Origin: Leisingera aquimarina DSM 24565
GTDB lineage: Bacteria; Pseudomonadota; Alphaproteobacteria; Rhodobacterales; Rhodobacteraceae
DNA length: 64,000 nucleotides
Reading direction: 5' to 3'
Assembly: GCF_000473165.1 (NCBI RefSeq)
Contig: NZ_AXBE01000011.1
Coordinates: forward strand, 1 to 64,000
Position 1 is the stretch's first letter. Each line of letters begins with the position of its first letter. Under the pieces are notes generated by a model. That model saw only the letters and a list, made by a program, of their open reading frames with translations, had not been told where the DNA came from and did no database searches. Made by a program: the position numbers and the translations under genes. This document shows, piece by piece, positions 8,038-17,707 of the stretch.

Positions 8038-9816
8038 TTAACGCAAGGTGTCCATCGTCTGGCGGAGGGCCTCGGTCGCCGCCACATCGACGGTTTCGGC
8101 GTCCAGATCGAGCACCACTCCATAGATGTCCCGGGCGTGCTGCGGTGTGCAGAAACCATCCAGGACATCATCCAGAACCTTTTCCGGAGTGCGTTCCAGC
8201 GGGCTGCCATAGCCGCCGCCGCAGGGACTGTAGTACGCCATTACATCGTCCTTCCGGACGTCCTCGCCATGGAACTTGGAATGCATCTGACGCGGAGGTT
8301 CGGTACTGGAGAAGTTATAGATCTCGCACTTCCCGGCCGCACCTTCCGTTCCTCCGAAAATCCCCCATGGCACATTGGTATGCCGTTCGCTCTCATGGGT
8401 GATGATGCCGTCGGTCAGCATGCGCTGGCTCTTCACAACGCCGATCCCGCCGCGATGCTTGCCGGCACCGGGCATCACATCGTCGCGCAACTCGTACCGC
8501 TCGCAGATCATCGGGATATGCATCGCGAGGTCTTCCAGCGGATTGTTGCGGGTGTTGGCCATCAGATTGTCAATGGCGTCAGGGCCATCGGAGTCCGGGC
8601 GGCCGCCATAGGCCCCTTCGTTCACTTCCAGGAACACCCAATACTCCCCGTCGTCCCGAACACCTGCGTAAGAGGCAAAGGAAATGCTGGCAGACGACCC
8701 GGCAATGATGTCCTCGGGTAGGACCGGCGCCATTGCCTTCAGGATCAGGTCAATCATGAAGTTGCACTGGGTAAAACGGGCCTCGGCGGAAGCCGGCGCA
8801 ATCGGATTAAAGATCGTGCCTTCCGGAGCGGTCACCTTGATTGGCCGGAAGGATCCCTGGTTTGACGGTACCCTGGTGTCAGAAGTAGCGGTGTCCAGCA
8901 GCAGTTTGCGGAAAGCCGCGAATGCAGCCACCTTTGTGGATCCTTCAAATGGCACGTTGTAGGCTGTTGGCGTCTGCGGCGCGGATCCGGTCAGATCAAC
9001 TTCGATGGTGTCTCCGACAACCCTGACACAGACTTTCACCGGCAGCGTCTGGCCGCGGTTGCGGCCATCGTCATCCAGCCAGCCTTCGGCCCGGTATTCA
9101 CCATCCGGAATGTCCGAGATCCTCTGCCGCAGCATTTTTTCGGAGTAGTCCATCAACTGGTTGCAGGCGCCGAACACCAGATCCTTGCCGTACCGTTCCA
9201 TCAATTCCTTGAAGCGCTTCACACCAAGCCTGGCAGAAGCGATCTGTGCTTCGATGTCATCCACAAGCTGGCGGGCGGCACGTGAATTATTGCGGATGAA
9301 ATTCCACATTGTTTCATTGCGCTCACCCTTCCGGTAGAGCTTGGTGCCGGCAAAGAGCATACCCTCTGCATAGACATCCGGCACATCGATGATCAGGCCC
9401 GGTGTGGCGGCGCCGATATCGATATGATGTGCGGTATTGCCCGCGTATCCGACCAGTTCACCTTCGTGAAAAATCGGAATGACAATCGCCAGATCAGGTG
9501 TATGCGACGACCCCAGGTAGGGATGGTTGTGGACGACAACATCACCTTCATACCATTCGCCATCGTCCAGAGAATCCGCGATGCCCTGGAGATACCCCGG
9601 AATCGATCCGATGTGCATCGGCGTGGATTCAGACTCGCAGAGTGTGTTGAAGTCCGTGTCGAACAGCCCGGCACCCAGATCTTCGGACTCGCGGATAATC
9701 GAGGAGAAGGACATGCGGAACAGAACATGTGCCATTTCCTCTGCAATGGTTTCGATGGAACCCCGGATGACCTGAAGGGTGACCGGATCGATCGGTTTAT
9801 TGATGTCTTTTGGCAT
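8038..9816 (-). CDS. hyuB: N-methylhydantoinase B / HyuB-family subunit
   Basis: Beta subunit of an ATP-dependent hydantoinase/oxoprolinase-type enzyme. The 592 residues show DPVTLQVIRGSIETIAEEM at the N-terminus, DVVVHNHPYLGSSHTPDLA, then FTQCNFMIDLILKAMAPVLP and PCGGGYGSPLER at the C-terminus, as in the HyuB family. It follows HyuA by 13 bases, with a GGGAGG Shine-Dalgarno in the gap. With the neighbouring N-carbamoylsarcosine amidase, the natural reading is N-methylhydantoin hydrolysis to N-carbamoylsarcosine. Hydantoinases of other specificity (5-oxoproline, other hydantoins) cannot be excluded. Confidence 0.88.
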   Translation of the reverse strand: MPKDINKPIDPVTLQVIRGSIETIAEEMAHVLFRMSFSSIIRESEDLGAGLFDTDFNTLCESESTPMHIGSIPGYLQGIADSLDDGEWYEGDVVVHNHPYLGSSHTPDLAIVIPIFHEGELVGYAGNTAHHIDIGAATPGLIIDVPDVYAEGMLFAGTKLYRKGERNETMWNFIRNNSRAARQLVDDIEAQIASARLGVKRFKELMERYGKDLVFGACNQLMDYSEKMLRQRISDIPDGEYRAEGWLDDDGRNRGQTLPVKVCVRVVGDTIEVDLTGSAPQTPTAYNVPFEGSTKVAAFAAFRKLLLDTATSDTRVPSNQGSFRPIKVTAPEGTIFNPIAPASAEARFTQCNFMIDLILKAMAPVLPEDIIAGSSASISFASYAGVRDDGEYWVFLEVNEGAYGGRPDSDGPDAIDNLMANTRNNPLEDLAMHIPMICERYELRDDVMPGAGKHRGGIGVVKSQRMLTDGIITHESERHTNVPWGIFGGTEGAAGKCEIYNFSSTEPPRQMHSKFHGEDVRKDDVMAYYSPCGGGYGSPLERTPEKVLDDVLDGFCTPQHARDIYGVVLDLDAETVDVAATEALRQTMDTLR

Positions 9817-9829
9817 TGGTTTTCCTCCC

Positions 9830-11902
9830 TCAGGACTTGCTCAAGCGCAGGCTTCCGAAGTCCTGAACCTCGGCGGCGTAGCCGGGCGGCAGCAGCGTTG
9901 TTGAATTGTGCTGGATGATGATGGCCGGGCCTTCCACACGGGTGCCCGCGCCAAGCTTTCCGCGATCCAGGCGCGGTGTCATATGCACCGATCCATCGTC
10001 GAAGATGGTTTCGCGCTCGTACATGAAGGCTGCCTTGATATCGTCCTGGCTGCCTAATGAAAGCGGTGTCAGCTCCAGGTGCCGGACACTTGCCGACGCG
10101 ATGACCCGCACGTTGTAGAGCTCGACAAGGCTGTCATCGAAGGAGTATCCGTAATCTGCCTTATGCTGCTTATGGAACGCGCTGATCACGTCCGGTACGT
10201 TTTCCAGCGCCAAGCCTTCCTTCGGCATGGGCACGCGCAGCTCGAAACCTTGGCCGTGATAGCGCACTTCGGCGATAACGTCGAAATTCTGCTGCACTTC
10301 CGGGATGCCGTCATTCTCAAGATCGGCTTTACCGACATTCTTCAATTCAGCAACGGTTGCGTTCACCCTGTCGATGGCGCCCTGGTCGGCATTGAACAGA
10401 CTGGTGATGACAGAGCGGGTGTGCTCGTACTGAAGGTCAGTGCCCAGCAGGCCCATGGCAGCTGTGATCCCAGGCGCGATCGGAACAAGCACGTCCTTCG
10501 CGGAAACAAGCTCGGCCAGGGCAACACCATGGAAGGGGCCTGCGCCGCCAAACGGCATGAGCGAGAACTCACGAGGGTCATAGCCGCGCGCTACTGAGTT
10601 GGATCGGATCGTCAGCGCCATATTGTTGTTGACGATCTTGATGATCCCAAGCGCGGCCTCGGTAACCGAAACACCCAGAGGATCAGCGATCTTTTCCTTG
10701 ATTGCCTTGTGGGACAGCTCCGGATCCAGCGGCAGATCACCGCCAAGAAACTTGTCCGCATCCATGCGGCCCAATACGACTTGCGCGTCGGTCACGGTCG
10801 GCTCTGTGCCGCCGCGGTTGTAACAAGCAGGCCCAGGCTCTGAACCAGCTGAGCGGGGTCCGACGTTGAAACCGCCTGCCTCATCGAGATAAGCGATTGA
10901 CCCGCCGCCCGCGCCGATGGTTTCCAGGTCGATCATCGGGGCCATGACCGCATGTCCCGATACCAGGGTGTCACGCGGGTTCTTGATACGCATTTCACCA
11001 GCAGCAATGGTGGAAATGTCAGCCGACGTACCGCCAATATCCACGGTAAGGATGTTATCGGTCCCTGCCAGCCGTGCTTCAGAAAGCGCCCCCAGCACGC
11101 CGCCTGCCGGACCGCTCATCAGAATGCTCACGGGCTTTCTGGCACATCCATCGATGGTGGATATTCCGCCATTGGACTGGATGACGCGCAGCTTAGCTGG
11201 AATACCGCCATCCTTGACCTTCTGCTCAAGATTGCGAAGGTACCAGGCAGACCGCGGGCCAACAAAAGCGTTCATAGCAACCGTGGAAAACCGCTCGTAT
11301 TCGCGAATAACGTTTGCCACATCAGAGGACACCGACACATAGGCATCGGGGATTTCTTCCAGCACGATGTCACGGGCGCGCTTTTCATGCGCGTCGTTCA
11401 GGAAAGAAAACATGAAACCGATGCAGACGGACTTGATGCCGCGCTTCCGGAATAGAGCGCAGGCACTGCGGATTTCGTCCTCGTTCAGCGGCGTCTCGAT
11501 CTCACCGGTAGGCGGCAGGATGCGTTCCGTGATAGCGATCCGGTTGCGCCGTTTAACGAGCGGCCGGTTCTGCCAAGGCACTTCGAAATGCAGTGAGAAG
11601 TTGTGCGGCCGCTTGTGGCGGCCGATGTGCAAGATGTCGCGGAAGCCTTTCGTCGTCAGCATCCCGACTTCAGCGCCGTTATGCTCGATGGTAATGTTCG
11701 TCGCAACAGTCGTGCCGTGATTGATGACTTCGATCGCCTCCTTGTCGATCCCGGCAATTTCGCAAATCTGGTGAATACCCTCGACCACGCCGATAGATTG
11801 GTCTTTCAAGGTGCTGGGCACTTTATGGAAAAAAGTACCCTTATTACATTCCAGTACGAGGTCGGTATTTGTACCGCCTACGTCAACGCCGATGCGAGCC
11901 AT
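9830..11902 (-). CDS. hyuA: N-methylhydantoinase A / HyuA-family subunit
   Basis: Alpha, ATP-binding subunit of an ATP-hydrolysing hydantoinase. The N-terminus MARIGVDVGGTNTDLVL has the actin-like ATPase phosphate loop; further on are INHGTTVATNITIEHNGA, SGPAGGVLGAL, TVDIGGTSADI and GAGGGSIAYLDEAGGFNVGP, all conserved in HyuA/OxoA. The start at 11902 is preferred because GGAGG precedes it by 5 bases, and an ATG 12 bases further upstream is inside that signal. It lies between the amidase (11969) and HyuB and works as a heteromer with HyuB. Confidence 0.9.
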   Translation of the reverse strand: MARIGVDVGGTNTDLVLECNKGTFFHKVPSTLKDQSIGVVEGIHQICEIAGIDKEAIEVINHGTTVATNITIEHNGAEVGMLTTKGFRDILHIGRHKRPHNFSLHFEVPWQNRPLVKRRNRIAITERILPPTGEIETPLNEDEIRSACALFRKRGIKSVCIGFMFSFLNDAHEKRARDIVLEEIPDAYVSVSSDVANVIREYERFSTVAMNAFVGPRSAWYLRNLEQKVKDGGIPAKLRVIQSNGGISTIDGCARKPVSILMSGPAGGVLGALSEARLAGTDNILTVDIGGTSADISTIAAGEMRIKNPRDTLVSGHAVMAPMIDLETIGAGGGSIAYLDEAGGFNVGPRSAGSEPGPACYNRGGTEPTVTDAQVVLGRMDADKFLGGDLPLDPELSHKAIKEKIADPLGVSVTEAALGIIKIVNNNMALTIRSNSVARGYDPREFSLMPFGGAGPFHGVALAELVSAKDVLVPIAPGITAAMGLLGTDLQYEHTRSVITSLFNADQGAIDRVNATVAELKNVGKADLENDGIPEVQQNFDVIAEVRYHGQGFELRVPMPKEGLALENVPDVISAFHKQHKADYGYSFDDSLVELYNVRVIASASVRHLELTPLSLGSQDDIKAAFMYERETIFDDGSVHMTPRLDRGKLGAGTRVEGPAIIIQHNSTTLLPPGYAAEVQDFGSLRLSKS

Positions 11903-11968
11903 GATGTCCTCCAATTCCTCCCTGTCCGAGAGGGCGCTTGAGCACCCTCCCGGAAATCTTTCCAGCGC

Positions 11969-12676
11969 TTAACGGTTGTTGACGGTGTTGAGATAATCGA
12001 CACAGGTGTCGACGGTCTCGACGTCACCAAACTTCGCGTCGATGTCGAACAGGTTCCAGGCGACGGCACCCGGAACCCGGTCACCGATTGCCTCTTTCAC
12101 TGCAATCGGGCGGAATCCGTCGGCAATACCGTCGCAGATTGTCTGGCGCACGCAGGCGCAGGCGGTCACGCCGGTCACCAGGATTGTGTCAACGCCATTG
12201 GCACGCAGAATGCCGGCCAGTTCGGTGCCGTGGAACGAGCTCGCCCGTTTCTTCAGCAGCGTATATTCACCCTCGACCGGCGCAATCCGGCTGTCGATTG
12301 CCCACAGGTCCTTGTCAGCCAAATCCACCACATCAACCGGAATTTTGTCGTGCCACAGCCCCATATCAGTGAACGGCGCCTTCCGATCGGTGATCTCATA
12401 GGCGGTTGTGACGTGGATCACCGGATGCCCGTTGGCCCGGCAGGCTTCCAACAGGCGCTGCATGCCGGGAATGATCTCGTTGTCCATCTTCTCCTGGTCG
12501 CAAGTGAAGGGGTTTCCGGGGCGGGTCCAGGCATTTGCCAGGTCGACACTGACAAGGGCGGGTTTCTTGCCAAAGCCCACACGGCGTTGGAAGCCACGCT
12601 CTTTGTACAGTGCGGATGCAGCATCGAATGCCTCGTGCAGCATCTTATCCAGTGCTGCGTGATCAACATTACTCAT
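11969..12676 (-). CDS. N-carbamoylsarcosine amidohydrolase-like isochorismatase-family enzyme
   Basis: Cysteine hydrolase that would convert N-carbamoylsarcosine to sarcosine, CO2 and ammonia. The catalytic triad of the family is visible: Asp45 (VSVDLANAW), a Lys at 142-143 (LLKKRASSFHGTEL) and Cys175 (GVTACACVRQTICDG). The length of 235 residues and the N-terminal YKERGFQRRVGFGKKPALV extension fit N-carbamoylsarcosine amidase better than generic isochorismatases. It is the first gene of the operon, upstream of HyuA and HyuB. N-carbamoyl-D-amino-acid substrates remain possible. Confidence 0.82.
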   Translation of the reverse strand: MSNVDHAALDKMLHEAFDAASALYKERGFQRRVGFGKKPALVSVDLANAWTRPGNPFTCDQEKMDNEIIPGMQRLLEACRANGHPVIHVTTAYEITDRKAPFTDMGLWHDKIPVDVVDLADKDLWAIDSRIAPVEGEYTLLKKRASSFHGTELAGILRANGVDTILVTGVTACACVRQTICDGIADGFRPIAVKEAIGDRVPGAVAWNLFDIDAKFGDVETVDTCVDYLNTVNNR

Positions 12677-12882
12677 TTTGTTGTCCTTCGATTTGGTAAG
12701 TCGCTATGTCTGCCTCCGTCAGCCCTTGCTGCATTGGCATCTTGATCGCGGGTCAGAGTTCCCACCTACAAAATCGGACACACACAGCTGATAAACAATC
12801 GCCGTATCGGCCTCTATTGTTGTTAGTTTTGCATCAATCAAAATCCTCGTGCTATTGCTCAGTAAATGAAGGGAAATTCTGA

Positions 12883-13788
12883 ATGCCAATGACCCACACA
12901 CCTCAGACGCGCGACTTGGAAGCATTCAATGCAGTCGCGGTCGAACTCAGTTTCAGGCGTGCAGCGGAGCGCCTCTCGATAGACCAAAGCGCGCTCAGCC
13001 GACGCATCCGGCAGCTGGAAGAACAGCTTGGATATCAACTCATCCGGCGCACAACGCGCGAAGTTTCACTGACGGCCGCGGGTGAGGTCTTTTACGAACG
13101 GACCAGGCTTATCTCCTCTGAAATTTCTGCGGCCGTTCAAGCCGGGCGCATCGCAGCGGAGGGCAAGAAAGGGTTTTTACGCGTCGGATACATGTCCTTC
13201 GCAGCGCTTGATCTCATGCCTGGGGTGGTGCGGGAATTTAGCCGCCGCTACCCAGACATAGAACTGGAGCTGAAGTATATTCGCACTCAGGGGCAGAAAA
13301 TTGAGCTGTCCCGAAACAACATCGATGTTGGCTTTATGCTTGGCCCATTAAAGCACCCCCAGTTCGAAACCCGAAAAGTGGCAAGCGAAAGACTCGTCGC
13401 GCTGTTGCCAGTAGACCATCGCTTGTCGACCCGCCCAACTGTCACACTCACTGAAATAGCCCAGTACCCCATGGTCTTGGGGAGCATGGCTGAATGGGAT
13501 TTTTTCCGCCTGTTTATCGACGATGTGTTCTTGAGAAGCGGCAATTCCATCGATGTCAAATACGAAGCGTCAAATGCATTGGGGATCCTTGGCCTCGTCG
13601 GCAGCGGTCTTGGAGTTTCTGTCTATGCGCAGGGGATAACGAGGTTTCAGCCAAGAACGATTATGACGAAACCAATTTCGGATTGCGAAGCCGAGATATC
13701 CACTCTCCTGGTTTGGAACCGAGCCTACAAATCGCCTGCACTCATGAACTTTATCGCAGTCGCAGAGGAGTTGATCAAAGGGCAGTGA
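12883..13788 (+). CDS. LysR-family transcriptional regulator, divergent from the hydantoinase operon
   Basis: About 300 residues with an N-terminal HTH (DLEAFNAVAVELSFRRAAER ... IDQSALSRRIRQLEEQLGY) and a LysR effector domain. An ATG two codons downstream is an alternative start. It faces away from the amidase-HyuAB operon across about 200 bases, the usual arrangement for a LysR activator that responds to a pathway intermediate. This is the likely intact regulator of that operon, since the GlxA-type regulator inside it is broken. Confidence 0.87.
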   Translation: MPMTHTPQTRDLEAFNAVAVELSFRRAAERLSIDQSALSRRIRQLEEQLGYQLIRRTTREVSLTAAGEVFYERTRLISSEISAAVQAGRIAAEGKKGFLRVGYMSFAALDLMPGVVREFSRRYPDIELELKYIRTQGQKIELSRNNIDVGFMLGPLKHPQFETRKVASERLVALLPVDHRLSTRPTVTLTEIAQYPMVLGSMAEWDFFRLFIDDVFLRSGNSIDVKYEASNALGILGLVGSGLGVSVYAQGITRFQPRTIMTKPISDCEAEISTLLVWNRAYKSPALMNFIAVAEELIKGQ

Positions 13789-13968
13789 TTTATAGATTTG
13801 CCCCTTCGAAGCTCAATCCGTGAGCAGCGAGGTCATTCACGCGGCTTTGCGGATTTTAGTTTGGCAGATGAAAATTGAAATTGCGAACCGTTTAATGACT
13901 GACTGCTCTAACGCGGCTTTTCATCGTTTGCGCTATCACTGCGCAAAGGGCTGCTTGCAGGCACTTTT

Positions 13969-14724
13969 TCAATGCAGCAGGAAAACTAATGTCATTGTGA
14001 ACCCTATGACCGTCACAAACTGGCGCATCAGATTAGTCTTGATGATGCGTCGGCTCATGCTAGCGCCCAAATATCCACCAATAGCCGAACTTGCGGCCAT
14101 AACGAGTGCTTGCTCCCATGCAATCAATCCCGAGGCGATGAACGTCACGGCTGACAAAAGCGAGACCACGGCGGACAGAATGCTCTTGAGACCATTCATA
14201 CAATGCAGGTTGACGTAGCCAATGAGTCCGAATGCGGCCAGCAACATGATGCCAAGACCGCCGTTGAAGTATCCCCCATAAATCGACACCGCGAAAATGG
14301 ACGCAGTAGATACGGCCATCCCGGCTTTGCCGGCGCCGCCGGATTGAATTTTGCGCAAAATGTTTGGCCCGAAGGCAAATAGAAAAGTCGACAGCAGCAA
14401 GAGCCAGGGCACGACCCATAGAAACGTATCGCCGGGTGTGATAGTCAAAAGCAGTGCGCCGAGAACGCTGCCGATGCCCCCTATACCGGCAATCGCTTTG
14501 AGTGACAGCGCTCCCTCGGATTGCACGTCGTGCCTAAACCCCCATGCGCTGCTTGCGTATCCCGGCAAGGCCGTCAGCGTTGCAGTTGCATTGGCGCTGA
14601 CCGGAGAGACGCCGACATAAATCAGTGCAGGCAGGCTCAGAAACGTTCCGCCACCGGCCACGGCATTAAGAAAACCGGCAGCGGCCCCCGCAACTGCGAG
14701 AAGGAGAACTTCGAGTATTGTCAT
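13969..14724 (-). CDS. TSUP-family (TauE/SafE) membrane permease
   Basis: About 251 residues, 7-8 hydrophobic helices, with the two family half-repeats: AGAAAGFLNAVAGGGTFLSLPAL near the N-terminus and SIYGGYFNGGLGIMLLAAF in the middle. Such proteins export or import sulfonates, sulfite or small organic anions. The ATG at 14724 starts directly before the first helix; a longer frame reaching 14811 has no better signal. It lies downstream of a small damaged gene (14750-15041) and is probably co-transcribed with it. Substrate unknown. Confidence 0.85.
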   Translation of the reverse strand: MTILEVLLLAVAGAAAGFLNAVAGGGTFLSLPALIYVGVSPVSANATATLTALPGYASSAWGFRHDVQSEGALSLKAIAGIGGIGSVLGALLLTITPGDTFLWVVPWLLLLSTFLFAFGPNILRKIQSGGAGKAGMAVSTASIFAVSIYGGYFNGGLGIMLLAAFGLIGYVNLHCMNGLKSILSAVVSLLSAVTFIASGLIAWEQALVMAASSAIGGYLGASMSRRIIKTNLMRQFVTVIGFTMTLVFLLH

Positions 14725-14749
14725 ATTTGGGCAACCGGTTTTTTTGAGG

Positions 14750-15041
14750 TCAGATGTATTTGGTTGTTGCCCAGTGCCGAGGCCAATCTGGCTCAGGTTC
14801 CGGAGCGGCAACTTGCTCTATTTCTTGCAAATCAGGCCGCTGCCGTCGCATATGCCACCACGCGCGCAAGCGCTGAAGTACGGTCCGATTGTCCGGATAT
14901 TGAAAGAGGATGACACTTGCGTCTTCTTTGGCGCGTAATGCTTTTTTGCGCAGCTTCAAGGTCGCGGAAAACCTGCGCTTCAATTTCTTCGTCGCTCAGA
15001 ACCGGTGCAGAGGTGTCGAAGTCCTTCATGAGCATGGTCAT
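14750..15041 (-). pseudogene. Small hypothetical protein, frameshifted at an A6 run
   Basis: A strong AGGAGG Shine-Dalgarno 8 bases ahead of the ATG at 15041 starts a frame reading MKDFDTSAPVLSDEEIEAQ and an amphipathic helix. The plausible continuation (KALRAKEDASVILFQYPD ... TVLQRLRAWWHMRRQRPDL ... EPEPDWPRHWA, to 14750) is in another frame, and the two join at a run of six A at about 14942-14947. Dropping one A restores about 96 residues. No family recognised; soluble, charged, with a Trp/Arg-rich C-terminal helix. The gene precedes the TSUP permease and is divergent from the GntR regulator. A real indel, a sequencing error or translational slippage would all fit. Confidence 0.6.
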
Positions 15042-15122
15042 CGGATATCCTCCTTTTGGATGACATCATCTCTGGCATGCATTAGCATTGGTCCGCAAAT
15101 TGGTCTGAAAATGAGGGTTCGC

Positions 15123-15809
15123 ATGGGGAGAAGTGTCAAAGTTGTTTTGGCTGATCTGCGCCAGGCCATTGACAAACTCGCACCCGTGAACGGGGAGCGT
15201 CTGCCGCCCGAGCGTGAGCTGAGAAGCGTTCTGGACTGCAGCCGGGAAACCCTTCGTGCATGTTATGCGATCCTCGAACGGGAGGGCGAAATCTGGCGTC
15301 ACGTTGGACAGGGAACCTTTCGGGGCCGCCGTCCAATCCATATGCCCATCCGCGACACGCTCCTTGTGGAAGGCGCCACTCCACCGGACCTGATGCGCGC
15401 GCGTTTATTGCTGGAGCCGCAGGTGGCTGCTGAAGCTGCTCTGCAGGCGGATGCGTCAGATATTGTACATTTGCGCTCTAAGGTTGCTGTCGGCCGCGCA
15501 GCAGGAGACAGGGCGGCGTGCGAACAGGCCGATGATGCGTTCCACCGCGCCGTGGCGGAAACCTCTCGCAATCCGGTGCTTACCGGATTCTTGATATACT
15601 TGTCAGGTGCGCGTCGTCGAGTTGCATGGCAACGGGAATGGGATCGCACTTACCGCAGGATTGCCCCTGATGAGTTTCAAACGATCCATAGCGATCAGCA
15701 TGATCGGATTGTTGATGCGATTGCCGCCGCAGACCCAGACGCCGCGGCCAGTGCGATGAAACGCCATTTGAAGGTCATCGAAGCAGCCATGCTGGGCGAG
15801 GAACGCTGA
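15123..15809 (+). CDS. GntR-family regulator, FadR/FCD type
   Basis: N-terminal GntR winged helix (VKVVLADLRQAIDKL ... NGERLPPERELRSVLDCSRETLR) followed by an all-helical FCD ligand domain (LMRARLLLEPQVAAEAAL, DDAFHRAVAETSRNPVL, HDRIVDAIAAADPDAAASAM). Asp/His positions of the FCD metal site appear present. Start at 15123 is supported by GAGGG 6 bases ahead; an ATG at 15111 would add four residues. It is divergent from the small gene/TSUP pair and 34 bases upstream of a second TSUP permease, so it probably controls both permeases in response to a carboxylate. Confidence 0.85.
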   Translation: MGRSVKVVLADLRQAIDKLAPVNGERLPPERELRSVLDCSRETLRACYAILEREGEIWRHVGQGTFRGRRPIHMPIRDTLLVEGATPPDLMRARLLLEPQVAAEAALQADASDIVHLRSKVAVGRAAGDRAACEQADDAFHRAVAETSRNPVLTGFLIYLSGARRRVAWQREWDRTYRRIAPDEFQTIHSDQHDRIVDAIAAADPDAAASAMKRHLKVIEAAMLGEER

Positions 15810-15843
15810 TGGGTGGTTAATTGACACCCGGACTTAACACGAA

Positions 15844-16593
15844 ATGACTTTATTTAGTGACCTTTCGTTCTTGGTCTTGGCCGGGCTGATTGGCGGCGTT
15901 GTCAACGTCATGGCCGGAGGGGCCAAACTGTTTGTCTTCCCCATGCTCTTGGCAGCCGGATTGCCGCCTCTTGTGGCGAATGCGACCGCGACCGTGGGGT
16001 TGTGGCCTGCCCAACTCCCCGGTGTATGGATCTTCCGGAAATCGCTTACTGAAGACCGGCAGGGTCATATCCTGGACGCCATCATCACCGCGATGGGCGC
16101 TGTCGTCGGTGCTATGTTGCTCTATGCACTGGGTGAGGCCGTATTCCTGCCTATGGTCCCTGCATTCCTCGTTGTCGCCGTCATCGCGATACTATTTGGA
16201 GACCAGCTGTCCAAGCTGGGCTTGCACATGGCTGGCAGGAATAGAGCCGCAGCACGCGCGATGTTTCTTCTCACTGGTGTCTATGCTGGATACTTCGGTG
16301 CAGGCTATGGATTTCTGATAGTTGCAGCAGTGTTTCTGGCTGGTGAGCATTCAGTTCACATAGCGACAGCCCGAAAAAATTTCATATCACTGGGAGCGAA
16401 CACTGCGGCGGCCATTCCGCTGTCCCTGACGGGTCTTGTTGCCTGGGACGCGGCGGTTGCAGTCTTGATCGGAGGCCTGGTCGGCGGTGCGATTGGCGGC
16501 AGAGTAATGGTTTTCCTGCCGCAGAAACCCCTGAAATGGATTGTTGCAGGATTGGGAGCGGTTCTGGCTATCAGATTCTTGTTCTTTCCATAG
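15844..16593 (+). CDS. TSUP-family (TauE/SafE) membrane permease, second copy
   Basis: 249 residues with about 8 hydrophobic segments. The half-repeats read LAGLIGGVVNVMAGGAKLFVFPML and TGVYAGYFGAGYGFLIVAAVFL, the TSUP signature. It follows the GntR regulator in the same direction. It is related to, but clearly different from, the minus-strand TSUP protein at 13969-14724, so the locus has two diverged permeases on either side of one regulator. Substrate not known. Confidence 0.85.
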   Translation: MTLFSDLSFLVLAGLIGGVVNVMAGGAKLFVFPMLLAAGLPPLVANATATVGLWPAQLPGVWIFRKSLTEDRQGHILDAIITAMGAVVGAMLLYALGEAVFLPMVPAFLVVAVIAILFGDQLSKLGLHMAGRNRAAARAMFLLTGVYAGYFGAGYGFLIVAAVFLAGEHSVHIATARKNFISLGANTAAAIPLSLTGLVAWDAAVAVLIGGLVGGAIGGRVMVFLPQKPLKWIVAGLGAVLAIRFLFFP

Positions 16594-16855
16594 GAAGATA
16601 ATTTGCAGCAAGACTTCGGTGGGAATCCCTTGGACTAACAAAGTGCAATCTGATCACGTAGCGCTCCCCACACGAATGGCTGCTCTACTCTCTGCAGTGC
16701 AGCGGTGGACTCAGCCGCCGCGCAGCGTGGAAAGTTCTGCGAGCCCGCGCAGCATGGTTTTGGCATTTCCGGAATGGGCTCTCTGCCGACTTGCGGCGAT
16801 GCGGCGGCAGGGTTGCAGCGAAACTTCACCAGGACGCTTCTGCCAGACGACGCCA
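16594..16855. other. Non-coding spacer before the dispersed repeat
   Basis: Part of an 800-base gene-free stretch (16594-17389). This portion holds short overlapping frames in several phases but none with a convincing start or family resemblance. Confidence 0.5.
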
Positions 16856-17141
16856 GGCAGCCCGGAGCGGACATAGGCATGGCGGCGGGAGCCAAAGATG
16901 CTGTCGGTGCAAAATTCCATGGTCACTTTCCCGGAAGCGGACCCTCGGCAGGGTCAAGCTTTCTCATGTGATGCTGCGGGTTGCGCTGGGGGAAGCGGAG
17001 CGCAGAAATCGACATTTGCAAAGTCGACCGTTTGACGCAACTAGGTGAGGCTTTCTGCTGCGGCGCAGCCCGCCGTTCCTGCCGTTCGCTACGACTGCGC
17101 GGTTCTGGAACTGGTGAACTCACACAGTGCGGACATAAACG
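16856..17141 (+). repeat. Dispersed intergenic repeat, copy A
   Basis: About 285 bases that match the stretch 28044-28333 in the same orientation at roughly 75-80 percent by eye. Shared blocks include GAAGCGGACCCTCGGCA (with one change), GATGCTGCGGGTTGC, ATTTGCAAA-TCG-CCGTTTGA and TCACACAGTGCGG. Both copies lie in gene-free DNA. Short frames within both copies give similar Arg/Cys-rich peptides on both strands; I read these as by-products of the repeat. No terminal inverted repeats or transposase are visible. Confidence 0.75.
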
Positions 17142-17389
17142 CCATTCAATTAGAGCACCCAAACAGCGGCAGTGTTTTTGAAAGCCGACCTTACTAAGGT
17201 TCTTGGAAATCCAACTCGGCACCAACCCGGCGCCAGTTTAAGATTTTAAACGGGCGGCTTGATTTGAAACAAACAACGGATTCTCCAGCGGAACTCCAAC
17301 CAAGACTGCAGCGTGTAACCGTTCTAGCACCGATGCGTCAGTTTCATTTCTAGCCGTGCCTTCACGCCCTCGGCACAATACTCCTTCGC

Positions 17390-17707
17390 CTAAAACCTTT
17401 GGTCGGGTCCAGGTGCCCTTTGAACTTTCGGAGCTTGCCGTTTAATAGCGATGTATTCGAACTTTCCCCGTTTCAGTCCGGGTATGCGGCGCTGGACCAG
17501 ATCCACATTTCCCGTTTCAAACAACTCCCTTGCTGCCGCGGCGACGGTTCTGTCCCACAAATACCAATCACGTGCGTAAACAACCCGGATGCTCGGTGCG
17601 CCCGCCGCGATCGTTTTAATCAACGCACGCGCGGGCTTATCTGACGAGGAGACATCGACCACCTCAGGCTCCGGTTTCTGCATTTTCAAATCCCGAACCG
17701 CATTCAA
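17390..17707 (-). CDS. Small hypothetical protein at the end of the bet operon
   Basis: 105 residues. The ATG at 17705-17707 overlaps the betB stop (ATGA), which argues for real translation. The middle ([32 protein letters not shown]) looks helical and the end ([12 protein letters not shown]) strand-like, a pattern resembling a small winged-helix domain. No family recognised with confidence. As last gene of betA-cupin-betB it could modulate that operon, but nothing in the sequence proves a role. Confidence 0.6.
   Translation of the reverse strand: MNAVRDLKMQKPEPEVVDVSSSDKPARALIKTIAAGAPSIRVVYARDWYLWDRTVAAAARELFETGNVDLVQRRIPGLKRGKFEYIAIKRQAPKVQRAPGPDQRF

Noticed and set aside
13927-13947. 7-bp hairpin TTTGCGC / GCGCAAA between convergent genes
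   Set aside because: No U-tract follows on either strand, so a terminator is not supported.
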